Source: Albibacterium sp963696875
GTDB taxonomy: Bacteria > Bacteroidota > Bacteroidia > Sphingobacteriales > Sphingobacteriaceae
Length of the DNA: 64,000 bases
NCBI GenBank assembly: GCA_963696875.1
Contig: CAVOLQ010000001.1
Coordinates: forward strand, 372,001-436,000
Direction: 5' to 3'
Shown here: piece after piece, positions 50,292 to 60,900 of the stretch
Numbering within the stretch: position 1 is the first letter of the stretch
Layout of the letters: the number at the start of each line of letters is the position of its first letter
Position numbers and translations under genes: made by a program
Notes under the pieces: model-generated
Told to the model about the DNA's origin: nothing
What the model saw: the letters and a program-made list of their open reading frames with translations, nothing else
Database searches by the model: none

Positions 50292-51923
50292 TTACTTCTT
50301 TAAATTAAAATACATTGTTTCGGTATCAATAATAAACTCCCCTGATTTCTTCAATTTTTTCCATTCATGAGTCGGGTATAGGATTGTCCATTCTGATTCT
50401 CCGGAGAACATTATATAAACAGGCAAATCAAAATCTTTTTCTTTTGTATCCCAGCGATATTCAATTACTCCGTCATTCTTATTAAACTCCAAAGTTGGAA
50501 TCTCGGCGTAATATAAATAAGCATTGAATATGGGTGTTAAATTTATTCCACTTTCTTTATTCATATAATCAACGATATTCTTTGTTGTAACTGTTTGTAA
50601 AGAAAAGTGCGAGTTTAATCCTCTTAATATGCCGCGCCATTTCTCATCGTTGTTGATAATGGATCGAATCGTCTGCAATATATTGGCCCCTTTATAATAA
50701 ATATCCGCAGGTCTGTTGTCATCTACACCCGATACACCCACTAATGGCGTTTTATTTTGAATGAGGTTACGAAGGCCTTTCACATATGCCTCGCCCGCTT
50801 TTTTGCCATGTTTACATTCTACAAAAAGCGCCTCAGAATAGGTTGTAAAACCCTCGTGTATCCAAGAATCTGCGATGTCTTTTGAAGTAATATTATTGCC
50901 AAACCATTCATGCCCGCTTTCGTGTATTATGATGAAATCCCAATCTTTGCCATACCCTGTGCCCGAATTATCCCTTCCCAGATATCCGTTTCTAAATTGA
51001 TTCCCATAGGCTACTGCACTTTGATGTTCCATTCCTACATAGGCACTTTCAATTAACTTAAATCCATCTCTATAAAAGGGGTAAGGACCAAACCAATGTT
51101 CAAAGCAATGGAGCATAGCGGGTACGTTTTCTGCAAAATGACGTTTCGCTTTTTCAATATTTTCAGGCAATACATAATAATCCAGTTTTAATTTTCCTTC
51201 TTCCCCTTGAAAAACGTCACTAGAATGCGCGAATTTGCCAACATTAAGTGTAACATTATAAGGGTTAATGGGATAAGAAACGAACCAGTCATATCGAGTA
51301 TAGCCGTCTCCAAGAGCTTTTGTCCCTTTATACTGACCATTGCTAACGTTCATCAATGTATCAGGTACAGCTATACTAATCAACATGCTATCCACTTTAT
51401 CTGCCTGTTGATCTTTATTGGGCCACCACAAACTTGCACCAATTCCCTGAACGGCTGCACCAACCCATGGATTACCTAAAGAATCTTCTTTGAAAACAAG
51501 GCCCCCGTCCCAAGGTGCATTGACAGCGACCTTTGGGAAACCAGAGTAAATAACAACAAATTCTTCTTTTGCACCCTTTTTAATTGTTTCAGGAAAGTCA
51601 ACAAAAACGGCGTCAAATTCTCTGAAATAATGGATTTCTTGATTTTTGTAGAGGACACTTTCAACTTCCATATTTTTAGATAAATCAAACTGAAGCCGCG
51701 AGAAATCTCGCGAAGCGGTAAAGCGGAAGAGATTTTGTCCCGAAATATATTGCTTCGCCGGATCAATACGAATATTTAAATGATAATAGTTAATATCATA
51801 AGCCGTTCTTTCAGAGCTTTGTCCACCACGAAGAGAGTCTGCCCTGGTGAACCGCTTTTCAGAAACAATTTGGGCATTTGAAGAAAAGCTTAGAAATAAA
51901 AGAAGAACAAGAAGAACTTTCAA
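50292..51923 (-). CDS. M1 family metallopeptidase
   Basis: A 543-residue exported M1-type zinc aminopeptidase. The N-terminal signal (about 1-17, ending SSNAQ) leads to the N-terminal beta domain with YDINYYHLNIRIDPA. The active site has GMEHQSAVAYG in place of GxMEN and IIHESGHEWFGNNITSKD (HExxH) with the third zinc ligand Glu in IHEGFTTYSEA. Short M1 proteins lacking the C-terminal armadillo domain are usual in Bacteroidota. It probably works in the periplasm trimming N-terminal residues of peptides. Convergent with the barrel gene. Confidence 0.93.
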   Translation of the reverse strand: MKVLLVLLLFLSFSSNAQIVSEKRFTRADSLRGGQSSERTAYDINYYHLNIRIDPAKQYISGQNLFRFTASRDFSRLQFDLSKNMEVESVLYKNQEIHYFREFDAVFVDFPETIKKGAKEEFVVIYSGFPKVAVNAPWDGGLVFKEDSLGNPWVGAAVQGIGASLWWPNKDQQADKVDSMLISIAVPDTLMNVSNGQYKGTKALGDGYTRYDWFVSYPINPYNVTLNVGKFAHSSDVFQGEEGKLKLDYYVLPENIEKAKRHFAENVPAMLHCFEHWFGPYPFYRDGFKLIESAYVGMEHQSAVAYGNQFRNGYLGRDNSGTGYGKDWDFIIIHESGHEWFGNNITSKDIADSWIHEGFTTYSEALFVECKHGKKAGEAYVKGLRNLIQNKTPLVGVSGVDDNRPADIYYKGANILQTIRSIINNDEKWRGILRGLNSHFSLQTVTTKNIVDYMNKESGINLTPIFNAYLYYAEIPTLEFNKNDGVIEYRWDTKEKDFDLPVYIMFSGESEWTILYPTHEWKKLKKSGEFIIDTETMYFNLKK

Positions 51924-51958
51924 TTGGCTAATTTATAAGGTGAGTTAAGTATAAAATC

Positions 51959-51966
51959 TATATTTG
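51959..51966 (+). promoter_or_regulatory. -7 element upstream of the GNAT-like gene
   Basis: TATATTTG matches TAnnTTTG and lies 47 bases before the ATG at 52014. A small 6-bp inverted repeat with a 10-base spacer (51969-51990) follows in the leader. No clear -33 element. Confidence 0.45.
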
Positions 51967-52013
51967 TAGGATAGAACCGTAGCGCTATCCATTATATACA
52001 AATGTAAGAATTT

Positions 52014-53177
52014 ATGAAGATTGTTGAAGTAAATACCAATGAACTGGAAAAACATTTCGTAGAAATGCCAATAAGGCTCTATCAGGGTGATGTTAATTAC
52101 ATCCGACCTTTGGACAACGATATATCTTCCGTTTTTGATCCTAAAAAAAATCAGAGCTTTAAAAATGGAGAATGTATACGTTGGTTATTGCAAAATAATG
52201 AAGGTGAGTATATCGGTAGGATAGCTGCTTTTTATAATTCAAAAACATTGGACCAATATGATCAGCGAGCTGGTGGTTGTGGTTTTTTTGAATGCATAAA
52301 TAATCAAGAGGCCGCCAATCTATTATTTGATCAATCAAAATCGTGGTTATTTTCCAAAGGTATGGAGGCGATGGATGGACCGATCAATTTTGGAGATCGG
52401 GATAAATGGTGGGGTTTACTTGTAAACGGCTTTCATGAGCCCTGTTATCAATGTAATTATAATCCACCCTACTATCAGGAGCTTTTTGAGAGTTATGGCT
52501 TCCAGGTTTATTTTAAACAGTTTACTTATTGGAGAAAAGTTAGGGAGGTATTAGATGAAAAATATGCGGAACGTGCAGGGCGAATCTTAGCCAACAGAGG
52601 TTATACTTTTGGGCATGCATACAAAAATAACCTTCAAAAAGCGGCTCAAGATTTTCGACTAGTCTATAATAAAGGCTGGGCGAAGCATGTTGGAGTGGCA
52701 GAAATAAGTGAGGAAGATGCAAATGGTTTGATGAAGAATATGAAAGCCATTATTGATCCAAAATTAATTTGGTTTGCCTATTACCAAGGCCAAGCGGTTG
52801 GCTTCTTTGTAGCTATTCCAGATGTCAATCAATTAATAGTAAAATTTATTAACGGCAAATTAACACTATTTGGAAAACTCCTTTTTGCATGGAGGAAAAT
52901 AGCTAAGAAATGTAATACAATGTTCGGCATCGTTTTCGGGGTAGTGCCAGAACACCAAAGAAAAGGCGTTGAAATAGCTCTGATTGTTGCTGCTCGGGAA
53001 ACTATCCAAAAGGAAGATATGCCTTATGAGGAACTTCAAATGAATTGGATTGGAGATTTTAATCCTAAGATGATGCGCGTTGCCGAACAGATTGGGGCGA
53101 AAATATATAAAACACACCATACATACCGATATAATTTCGATCGTTTAAAACAATTCGAACGATATCCCGTTTTATAA
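52014..53177 (+). CDS. GNAT-like acetyltransferase-fold protein
   Basis: A 387-residue cytosolic protein with an N-terminal region (KIVEVNTNELEKHFVEMPIR), a segment PINFGDRDKWWGLLVNGFHE, and a C-terminal half with an acetyltransferase-like acetyl-CoA pocket (GIVFGVVPEHQRKGVEIALI, where PxxQRxGVE resembles the GNAT motif A region). It probably acetylates a small molecule or protein, but the target is unknown. No operon partner; the gene stands alone between the divergent M1 peptidase and azurin. Confidence 0.65.
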   Translation: MKIVEVNTNELEKHFVEMPIRLYQGDVNYIRPLDNDISSVFDPKKNQSFKNGECIRWLLQNNEGEYIGRIAAFYNSKTLDQYDQRAGGCGFFECINNQEAANLLFDQSKSWLFSKGMEAMDGPINFGDRDKWWGLLVNGFHEPCYQCNYNPPYYQELFESYGFQVYFKQFTYWRKVREVLDEKYAERAGRILANRGYTFGHAYKNNLQKAAQDFRLVYNKGWAKHVGVAEISEEDANGLMKNMKAIIDPKLIWFAYYQGQAVGFFVAIPDVNQLIVKFINGKLTLFGKLLFAWRKIAKKCNTMFGIVFGVVPEHQRKGVEIALIVAARETIQKEDMPYEELQMNWIGDFNPKMMRVAEQIGAKIYKTHHTYRYNFDRLKQFERYPVL

Positions 53178-53240
53178 TACAGCAGTCTGTCATAAATCTA
53201 AAATAAAAGGAAATTGTTTCCGGAACTTTGGAGAAATATG

Positions 53241-53248
53241 TAAGTTTG
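53241..53248 (+). promoter_or_regulatory. -7 element upstream of azurin
   Basis: TAAGTTTG matches TAnnTTTG and ends 37 bases before the azurin ATG. A TTG at 53214-53216 is 24 bases upstream, longer than usual. Confidence 0.5.
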
Positions 53249-53285
53249 TATTGTTTAAAAAATCAACATTTTAAAAAACAAAAAA

Positions 53286-53825
53286 ATGAAAAAACTATTC
53301 TTAGCACCAGCAGTAGCTGCCATGGTATTTTTAGCTGCTTGCGGTGGAAATCAAAAAGCGAAAAACGCTGAAACCACAGAGACTACACCAATGGAGGCTC
53401 CCGTTGAGACTGCACCTGCGATCCCTGGAATTGAAAACGTTGCAGTAACGAATCATATCGAATTAGAAGCTCATGATAACATGACTTTTACAGGAGGTGA
53501 TTTATTCAAAGTAAAAGCAGGTGAAAAGGTGACGCTTACCTTGAAAAATGTAGGCCAATTGCCAAAAGAATCAATGGGTCATAACGTGGTTATCTTGACT
53601 CCTGGAACTGACCATGCAGAATTTGGTGGAGAAGCTTTCAAAGCTAAAGATCATGATTACATTCCAGCAACATTTTCTTCTTCTATTGTAGCCCACACCA
53701 AATTATTAGGCCCAGGTGAGAGTGACACCATCACTTTTACGATTGATACTCCTGGAGTATACACTTACGTGTGTAGCTTTCCTGGTCATTGGGGAACTAT
53801 GCATGGAACAATTGTTGTTGAATAA
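53286..53825 (+). CDS. azu: Azurin-like cupredoxin lipoprotein
   Basis: A 179-residue blue copper protein with an N-terminal lipoprotein signal (LAACG, Cys 19), a flexible Ala/Glu/Thr linker (about 20-45), and a cupredoxin domain. The type-1 copper ligands are in MGHNVVIL (first His), YVCSFPGHWGTMHGT (Cys, second His and Met). It shuttles electrons in the periplasm, probably to or from terminal oxidases or nitrogen-oxide reductases; none are in the window. Bacteroidota azurins are commonly lipid-anchored like this one. It has a strong terminator immediately downstream and its own -7 element. Confidence 0.94.
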   Translation: MKKLFLAPAVAAMVFLAACGGNQKAKNAETTETTPMEAPVETAPAIPGIENVAVTNHIELEAHDNMTFTGGDLFKVKAGEKVTLTLKNVGQLPKESMGHNVVILTPGTDHAEFGGEAFKAKDHDYIPATFSSSIVAHTKLLGPGESDTITFTIDTPGVYTYVCSFPGHWGTMHGTIVVE

Positions 53826-53849
53826 AATCACAATTGTTTAATTGCAAAT

Positions 53850-53882
53850 AAAAAAAGGCGGCCATACAGGCTGCCTTTTTTT
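53850..53882 (+). terminator. Rho-independent terminator after azurin
   Basis: A long stem (AAAAAAGGCGGCC with GGCTGCCTTTTTT, one G-U pair) around a five-base loop, with a T run at its end. The T run borders the lpdA -33 element at 53884-53887. Confidence 0.9.
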
Positions 53883-53883
53883 A

Positions 53884-53914
53884 TTTGTATAGGACTTATA
53901 ATTCATTAACTTTG
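53884..53914 (+). promoter_or_regulatory. Promoter of lpdA
   Basis: TTTG (53884-53887), a 19-base spacer and TAACTTTG (53907-53914) make a textbook Bacteroidota promoter. It starts one base after the azurin terminator, so the two elements are packed end to end. The start codon is 25 bases after the -7 element. Confidence 0.75.
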
Positions 53915-53938
53915 GATACGAAAACACATAAAATTAAT

Positions 53939-55342
53939 ATGCAATACGACGTTGTCATTATAGGAAGTGGGCCAGGTGGATATGTAGCTGCCATTCGCTG
54001 CGCACAATTAGGATTAAAAACTGCGGTAATTGAAAAATATAACGCCTTTGGCGGAACATGTCTCAATGTGGGCTGTATCCCATCAAAAGCACTACTCGAT
54101 TCTAGTGAGCATTATCATAATGCTGCAAAGAACTTTGATGCCCACGGTATCTCTTTAAAAAGCTTAAGCGTAGATATCAAGAAAATGATAGCCCGTAAAG
54201 ATGAAGTAGTTTCTCAAACCACCCAAGGGATTGCTTATTTATTTAAAAAAAATAAAATTGATTCCTTCATAGGAATGGGATCTTTTGTGGATAAAAACAC
54301 CATCAAGATCACCAAAGAAAAAGGAGAGACTGAACAGATAACTGCAAAAAATGTAATCGTTGCGACAGGTTCAAAACCATTTTCTCTTCCGTCAATTAAA
54401 ATCGATAAAAAGAGAATTATCACGTCTACGGAGGCCCTGAAATTAACTGAAATTCCAAAGCATTTGATATTAATTGGCGGCGGAGTGATCGGCTTAGAAC
54501 TTGGTTCTGTTTATGCACGATTAGGATCAAAAGTAACTGTTCTGGAATATGCAGATTCTATAATCCCCACCATGGATAGGGGTTTAGGCAAGGAATTATT
54601 AAAGTCATTAAAGGGACTCGGTTTTGAATTCTTGTTAAGCCATAAAGTTACAGGAGCTTCAGTAAAAGGAAAAACAGTTACCGTTACTGCTGAAAATAAA
54701 AAAGGAGAAGTAGTGACGGTCGATGGAGATTACTGTTTAGTTGCCATCGGCAGAATTGCTTATACTAATGGGTTAGCTTTAGAAAACATTGGCATCACGG
54801 TTGATGAGCGTGGGAAAAAAGTACCTGTCAATGAAAGACTCGAAACTTCGGTTCCCGGTGTATATGCTATCGGGGACGTAATTACAGGAGCTATGTTAGC
54901 GCATAAAGCGGAAGATGAAGGTATTTTTGTTGCTGAGCTTTTAGCTGGACAAAAGCCACATATCGATTACAATTTAATTCCTGGAGTAGTTTACACTTGG
55001 CCAGAAGTAGCTAGCGTAGGACAAACAGAAGAGCAATTAAAGGAAAAGGCAATCAAATACAAGACGGGATCTTTTCCTTTTAAAGCAAGTGGAAGAGCTC
55101 GCGCAAGTATGGATACAGAAGGTTTTGTGAAAGTATTAGCAGATGCTGATACAGATGAAATACTTGGTGTCCATATGATTGGACCTAGAGTAGCAGACAT
55201 GATTGCCGAAGCTGTAGTAGGAATGGAATTCAGAGCTTCTGCGGAAGATATCGCTCGAATATGTCATGCGCACCCGACCTATTCTGAATCGTTCAAGGAG
55301 GCAGCCTTGGCAGCCACAGCCAATCGACCGATCCACATCTAA
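53939..55342 (+). CDS. lpdA: Dihydrolipoyl dehydrogenase (E3)
   Basis: LpdA reoxidises dihydrolipoamide on 2-oxoacid dehydrogenase E2 subunits with FAD and NAD+. The product is 467 residues. The FAD site VVIIGSGPGGYVAAIRCAQL is at the start, the redox-active disulfide is in GTCLNVGCIPSKALLDSSE (CxxxxC), the NAD fold begins ILIGGGVIGLELGSVYARLG, and the C-terminal catalytic His/Glu are in HAHPTYSESFKEAALAA. I chose ATG 53939, since the TTG start at 53885 lies within the promoter. It is unlinked to sucAB but likely serves that complex and other E2 complexes. Confidence 0.97.
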   Translation: MQYDVVIIGSGPGGYVAAIRCAQLGLKTAVIEKYNAFGGTCLNVGCIPSKALLDSSEHYHNAAKNFDAHGISLKSLSVDIKKMIARKDEVVSQTTQGIAYLFKKNKIDSFIGMGSFVDKNTIKITKEKGETEQITAKNVIVATGSKPFSLPSIKIDKKRIITSTEALKLTEIPKHLILIGGGVIGLELGSVYARLGSKVTVLEYADSIIPTMDRGLGKELLKSLKGLGFEFLLSHKVTGASVKGKTVTVTAENKKGEVVTVDGDYCLVAIGRIAYTNGLALENIGITVDERGKKVPVNERLETSVPGVYAIGDVITGAMLAHKAEDEGIFVAELLAGQKPHIDYNLIPGVVYTWPEVASVGQTEEQLKEKAIKYKTGSFPFKASGRARASMDTEGFVKVLADADTDEILGVHMIGPRVADMIAEAVVGMEFRASAEDIARICHAHPTYSESFKEAALAATANRPIHI

Positions 55343-55362
55343 CATCTAGATGTAAAATATTT

Positions 55363-55412
55363 ATTGACTTGCGAATTCTCTAGTTGCATTTAGTGGGACT
55401 TCGCAAGTCAAT
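55363..55412. repeat. Perfect 13-bp inverted repeat after lpdA
   Basis: ATTGACTTGCGAA (55363-55375) and TTCGCAAGTCAAT (55400-55412) match perfectly around a 24-base spacer. It follows lpdA by 20 bases and precedes the convergent LtaS-like gene. No T run, so an intergenic repeat or structural element is as likely as a terminator. Confidence 0.7.
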
Positions 55413-55555
55413 CTTGATTTTCGAAAGATCCCTTGTTCGATTTTTCGGAGTTTCGTCATCATTTCCTGTACACTTGGTTTTATTTCTTGGTGGTAAATAA
55501 ACTATACCAAGAAACAATTATGAATTACTAGTATATGGTAATGAAAACGTAATTT

Positions 55556-57496
55556 TTACTTTACGGTCAGATTGTTTCCGATCATTCGGTTGTTATAATG
55601 TTGGATGAACGCTTTTAGGCGTGTTTCCATTTCTTTTTGGACCTTTGGCAGTGTATTTAACAAATTAACTTCAGTTAGTCTATCCTTTTTGAGGTTATAT
55701 AAGGAAATACTTTTCTCACCATCGTTGATTAAAAGATAATCGCCAAGGTAAAAGTTGAATGTATCGCCGTTGTTGTTTACTACAAAGTTATCCTCGTCCT
55801 TGTTAAATGCATCGAAACCAAAAGCAAAATAGGGTTTATCGTAATTTAAATAGTTCAGAACGGTAGGGGTAATGTCCAGCTGCTGAACAAGTTTATTGGA
55901 TAATCCTTTTAGTTGTCCTTCTCCTCCCGGATAATAAAACAAAATTGGTATCGAAAAAGCACCTGCTATAGTTTTGTATTCGGGGTAGTATGAGAGGGTT
56001 GCATGATCGGCTACTAACACAAAAAGCGTGTTTTTATACCAAGGCATAGTTGATGCGGTTTCAAAGAACTTTCTCAGCGCCATATCTGTGTAGCCCATTG
56101 GTTCGTGGACTTCCAACGGTCCTTTAGGGAAAATACCTTCATATTGTTTAGGCACTTTATAAGGATGATGTGAAGAAAGGGAAAAAAAACTGGAAAAGAA
56201 CGGTTCTTTTAATGTATTCATTTTATGCGCCATAAACTGCATAAAAGGTTCATCCCAAATTCCCCACATTCCATCAAAATCTGCATCGTTGTTGTATTCT
56301 GTTTTTCCAAAATAATGTTGGATACCCGCAAGTTTTGTATAAGAAGAGAAGCCCATAGAGCCATTTGGAGCACCATGGAAAAAAGCAGTTTCGTAACCTT
56401 TATCTCGTAATAACTTCGCGATGCTGCTTGTTTCGTTTCCAGAATAGATGGATAAAACGAAGGGCTCCGCGATCGAAGGAATACCTGATATGATAGAAGG
56501 TAAAGCATCAATCGACTTTCGGCCATTGGCATAGCTATTAACAAAGGTAAAGCTATGTTCCACTAAAGAATCAATAAAGGGCGTATAACCTTTATAATTA
56601 CCCTCATCTAAGTCCTTATTCAATGTGCCAATATGTTCTTTTCCTAAGCTCTCAATGATTAAAAATACAACATTTAACTCTTTAAAGGTACTATCTGTTT
56701 TTGATTTTTGGGAATGTATGGGGTTGTAAATGGCGTTTAGTTCAGTCTCCTTAAAGTAGTTTTTGGGCTTTAGAGAAACGGATCCTAAGGTTCTGATGAT
56801 GGAGAAAGGAGTATTCAATACGATGCTCATTTCATCTGGAGAATCGACGAACTCTCCGGCATTACTTAATGTAATGGGACGGGTACTGTGACGCCAACCG
56901 CCACGGACACCGACTACAAATAACCCAGCAATTAATACAAGTACAAGCAGGTGACTTAAATAATGAATAGGTTTAAAGCTGGGAGCTTTTTTGACTTCTA
57001 CTCGGTTGAATAGCCAATTTAACAACCAAACAAAAAGAGCAAACAGAATAAGAAGATACCAATAACCAAGCAGGAAATCTAAGCTCAATTTAAGTTTGTT
57101 TTGCTCATTAGAGAATTGCTCGAAAACTGTTCCGGTAGTTCTTTTTAGGGTAAAACGGTAATAGGCAAAATCTATTATGTTTAAAGCGATTCCGATACTG
57201 TTTGTAGCGATAAACAGCCACTTGGAAAAAAGTTGGTAGCTTTCCCTGTACCTAAAAGGAAATGGAAGGCCTTGAAGTACTATAAATAGAGCATTAATAT
57301 AAAGTAGAGCAGCGATGTCAAACTTTAAACCTCCCAGCATCATTAGGAGTAACTTAGGGAGGGTTACAGCGCTGAAAAGATCGATATTCGAGAGATAAAA
57401 ACCAATCCTAAGTAGGAAGTAAATCGTTAATAAAGTAAAAAACCTGTACAGTAAAGTCAGGTAAATATTAACTTTTTTTGTACCGGTTAGATTCAT
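55556..57496 (-). CDS. LTA-synthase-like sulfatase/phosphoglycerol transferase
   Basis: A 646-residue inner-membrane protein: several N-terminal membrane helices (within the first 190 residues) and a periplasmic sulfatase-type domain. The metal-binding start NVVFLIIESLGKEHIGTLNK, the nucleophile region NSYANGRKSIDALPSIISGI and LFVLVADHATLSYYPEY mark the LtaS/MdoB superfamily. These enzymes transfer phosphoglycerol or phosphoethanolamine to glycans or lipids. Bacteroidota lack lipoteichoic acid, so the target is probably a surface lipid or polysaccharide; this is inference. It shares strand and short spacing (21 bases) with DUF3817. Confidence 0.88.
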   Translation of the reverse strand: MNLTGTKKVNIYLTLLYRFFTLLTIYFLLRIGFYLSNIDLFSAVTLPKLLLMMLGGLKFDIAALLYINALFIVLQGLPFPFRYRESYQLFSKWLFIATNSIGIALNIIDFAYYRFTLKRTTGTVFEQFSNEQNKLKLSLDFLLGYWYLLILFALFVWLLNWLFNRVEVKKAPSFKPIHYLSHLLVLVLIAGLFVVGVRGGWRHSTRPITLSNAGEFVDSPDEMSIVLNTPFSIIRTLGSVSLKPKNYFKETELNAIYNPIHSQKSKTDSTFKELNVVFLIIESLGKEHIGTLNKDLDEGNYKGYTPFIDSLVEHSFTFVNSYANGRKSIDALPSIISGIPSIAEPFVLSIYSGNETSSIAKLLRDKGYETAFFHGAPNGSMGFSSYTKLAGIQHYFGKTEYNNDADFDGMWGIWDEPFMQFMAHKMNTLKEPFFSSFFSLSSHHPYKVPKQYEGIFPKGPLEVHEPMGYTDMALRKFFETASTMPWYKNTLFVLVADHATLSYYPEYKTIAGAFSIPILFYYPGGEGQLKGLSNKLVQQLDITPTVLNYLNYDKPYFAFGFDAFNKDEDNFVVNNNGDTFNFYLGDYLLINDGEKSISLYNLKKDRLTEVNLLNTLPKVQKEMETRLKAFIQHYNNRMIGNNLTVK

Positions 57497-57517
57497 ACAA
57501 GCAATAGATTTTACCCT

Positions 57518-57817
57518 CTAGACAGCTTGCATTTCCGTTTTAAGTTTCCTTTCAACCAAGAAAGGGGCAAATGGAATTAAAGATGCCAAAAAGAATACTG
57601 AAAAACGTTTAAGTTTCCATTTGTAAAAGTACCAACAACTGATCAATGAAAGAATGTAAGCAATAAATAAAACTCCGTGTGCCCATCCTACGTATTTTAC
57701 AGCTAAAGGCCAATCAGCAAAATATTTTAATGGCATTGCAATAAAGAAAAGAATGATTGTAGAGATTCCTTCGATAAATGCAATTTGAGTAAAACGTGTT
57801 AAAAGATTGTTGTTCAT
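57518..57817 (-). CDS. DUF3817 membrane protein
   Basis: A 99-residue membrane protein with three hydrophobic segments. RFTQIAFIEGISTIILFFIA, KYFADWPLAVKYVGWAHGVL and VFFLASLIPFAPFLVERKL fit the DUF3817 family. Role unknown. It is 21 bases upstream of the LTA-synthase-like gene and co-oriented, so a short operon is likely. Confidence 0.88.
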   Translation of the reverse strand: MNNNLLTRFTQIAFIEGISTIILFFIAMPLKYFADWPLAVKYVGWAHGVLFIAYILSLISCWYFYKWKLKRFSVFFLASLIPFAPFLVERKLKTEMQAV

Positions 57818-57903
57818 GATTTGAATTTAATTTTCACGAAAATAGGGTATTTGGCTGATTCAAAAGAGATAGGTCTTAAGTTTTACAGAGTTCTGACTAG
57901 AAG

Positions 57904-57933
57904 CAAAGAGACTAACCATAATTAGCCTCTTTG
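57904..57933. repeat. 12-bp hairpin downstream of the RND efflux operon
   Basis: CAAAGAGACTAA (57904-57915) pairs with TTAGCCTCTTTG (57922-57933), one G-T pair, around a six-base loop. It lies 20 bases after the acrB-type stop codon on the minus strand. T runs are weak, so a terminator role is only probable. Confidence 0.5.
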
Positions 57934-57953
57934 GTATTTTAAGAAATGACAAT

Positions 57954-60900
57954 TTATATCACGCTAACAGCTTCCTCTTCCTCTTCGTTTTCTAATTCGT
58001 ATTCCAAAACCTCTTTATGTTCATAATCTTCAGCGATCATTTTTTCAATATCCATTCCCTTTTTATCCATACCTAATTTGTGGAGGATATTATCAAAGGT
58101 TTGATAAACAACTGGAACGATGATCAAAGTCAAAAAGAGTGAACTAATTAAGCCACCGATGACTACCCAAGCTAGTCCATTTTTCCATTCTGCCCCTGCT
58201 CCAGAAGCCAATGCAATTGGAAGCATACCAAATACCATGGCAATGGTCGTCATTAAAATAGGTCTTAGACGAGCATGGTTAGCATTAATGAGCGCTTGAC
58301 GCGTGGTTTGACCTGCTGCTTTCATCTGGTTGGTAAAGTCGACCAGAATAATTGCGTTTTTCGCTACCAAGCCTATTAACATGATTAAACCCAGCATGGT
58401 GAAAATGTTTAAGGAGTTGTTCGTCAATGCCAAAGCAAGAAGAGCTCCAATAACGGATAATGGTATGGAGAACATCACTACGAATGGATAAACAAAACTA
58501 TCGTATAAAGCTACCATGATGAAGTAAACCAAAAGAATAGCAATGATGAGTGCCATACCTAATGACCCAAAACCTTCTTCCTGCATCTCCATGTCACCTC
58601 CCCAGATGTAGCTTACTCCTGTAGGACGATCTAATTTTTTGATTTCATCTTCAAATTCTTGAATAATAGATCCTGATGGCCTGCCTATCGCTTGAGATTG
58701 AACTTTCACTGAGGTGCTTTTATCACGGCGCTCAAGTTGGCTTGGTCCGGACCCTTCCTTAACCTCCGCAAATTGAGATAGCTTGATTAGCTTTTCATCC
58801 TTATTAGTGAAAAGTAAGTTTTTTACGTCATCAACGTTTTTACGGTTATAGTCTGAAAAGCGAATGTTTATATCGTATTCGTATTCTCCATGCCTAAATT
58901 TTCCATCTGTATTTCCGTTAAAAGCGGTTTGCATAGTACCTCCAACAGTTTGTAGGTTGAGTCCCAAAGCGGCCATCTTATCTCGATCCACCACTACTTC
59001 AATCTCTGGGTTTCCACTTTCGACCGATAGTTTTGTTTCTGTAGCCCCAGGTATCTTAGCCAACGCTAGACGTGCTTCTTCGGCAAACTTTAATACTGTA
59101 TCAATGTCCGAACCCGTAACAATTAGTTCAATAGGTGCTCGTTCTGGTGAGCCCATGATACTAATAGGAACCGTTGTAATTTTAGCACCTACAATGTTTT
59201 CAGCTAATTCCTTTTTGATTTTGGCGGCGTAAACGTTGGAGGGATCGCTCCGCTTTTCCTTGTCGACGAGAAGAACTGTAATTTCTGATTTATACGCTGT
59301 ACCTATACTTCCGCCAAATCCCTCACTGGAATGCCCAATCATGGTGATCTGGGAAACGATCTCCGGTTTTTCTGATAAATAATTTTCTACTTGTCGGGTA
59401 ATTTGGTTAGTTTGCTCAATAGAGGATTCCTTTGGGAGTTCAATTTGAACAATGAATTCACCACGATCACTTTGAGCAAAAAACTCAGTCCCGATAAATC
59501 CGCCGCCAACTAGTCCACATGAAGAAATCAAAAGGAAAGATACACTTATTAAAGTAACTGCTTTATGATCCAGTGCCCATTTGAGAATACTAGTAACCCA
59601 TGCGGTAAAACGTGTTAATAGTTTTTCAAACCATAAGATGAATCGTCCTACTGGCTTTTCGGATGTAATTTTTTCAAGCTTACCAAAACGGGAAGTTAAA
59701 AGTGGAACGATGGTAAAGGAAATGAATAAACTGAGTAAGGTCGCAATCATTACCACCACGCAGAACTCTCTCAGAATATCGGATACTAAACCGGTGCTGA
59801 GTGCTATAGGTAAAAATACTACTACAATTACCATGGTAATTGAAACTACAGTAAAGCCAATTTCTTTCGTACCATCGATGGATGCGCGTACTTTGTTTTT
59901 GCCCATTTCCATGTGCCGGTATATATTTTCGATGACCACAATGGCATCATCGACTAATATCCCGACTACTAATGACAATCCTAATAAAGACATTAAGTTT
60001 AGTGTAAAACCTAGAAGCTCCATTCCAATAAAGGTGGAAATTAACGCTACAGGAATGGCAACCATCACAATTACTGCGTTTCTTAAGCTGTGTAAGAACA
60101 GTAACATCACTACCGCAACTAAGATAATGGCCAAGAATAAATCGTAAATTACAGCATCTGCAGACTCTAGGGTGTAGGTAGAGCTATCGCTGGCAATGCT
60201 TAGGATTAATCCTTCTGAAGCATAATCTTCTTCCAGTGACTTGACGATTTTATAGACGTTCTCACTCACTTGTACAGCATTTGCATCCGAGGTTTTTATA
60301 ACTTGAATGGCAATAGCACTTTGTCTATTAACCCGTGCTAGTTTAGCAACATCTTTTTGTGTGTCTTGTACATCTGCTATATCTCTCACTCTGATTTGAG
60401 AACCATTTTGAGCGGTACTGACCACCAAATTTCTTAATTGTTCTGGAGTTTCGTATTTGCCTGAAAGCCGAACTAAAATATCTTGATCCTGGGTTTTTAC
60501 GCTACCTGTAGGGAAGTCTAAATTTGAAGAAAGAATAACCTGCTGAACCTGGAGTGGAGAAAGGTGATATGCTTCCAGCTTATCAGCGTCTAAATTGACT
60601 TGAATTTCACGCTCTTGTCCACCAATTAAATTTACATTGGCAACTCCTTCAACGCGAGATATGATGGGCTGGATTCGTTTGTCTATTAAGTCAAAAAATT
60701 CAGCTTCTGGCATTTGTGACGTGGCTGACATGGTAATAATCGGAAGGTCATCTAAAGAGAACTTCGCTAAAGTAGGTGCTTTCGCATCGTCTGGGAGATC
60801 TGCTAAAATAGCGTTTACTTTTCTCTGGGCGTCATTTAATGCAAGATCTACGTCGGCGCTATTATTCAAGGTAATTACCAATACGGATAAACTCTCAAAG

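Noticed and set aside
53885..53938. Longer N-terminus of LpdA starting with TTG at 53885
   Set aside because: It lies inside the promoter; the FAD motif starts right after ATG 53939.
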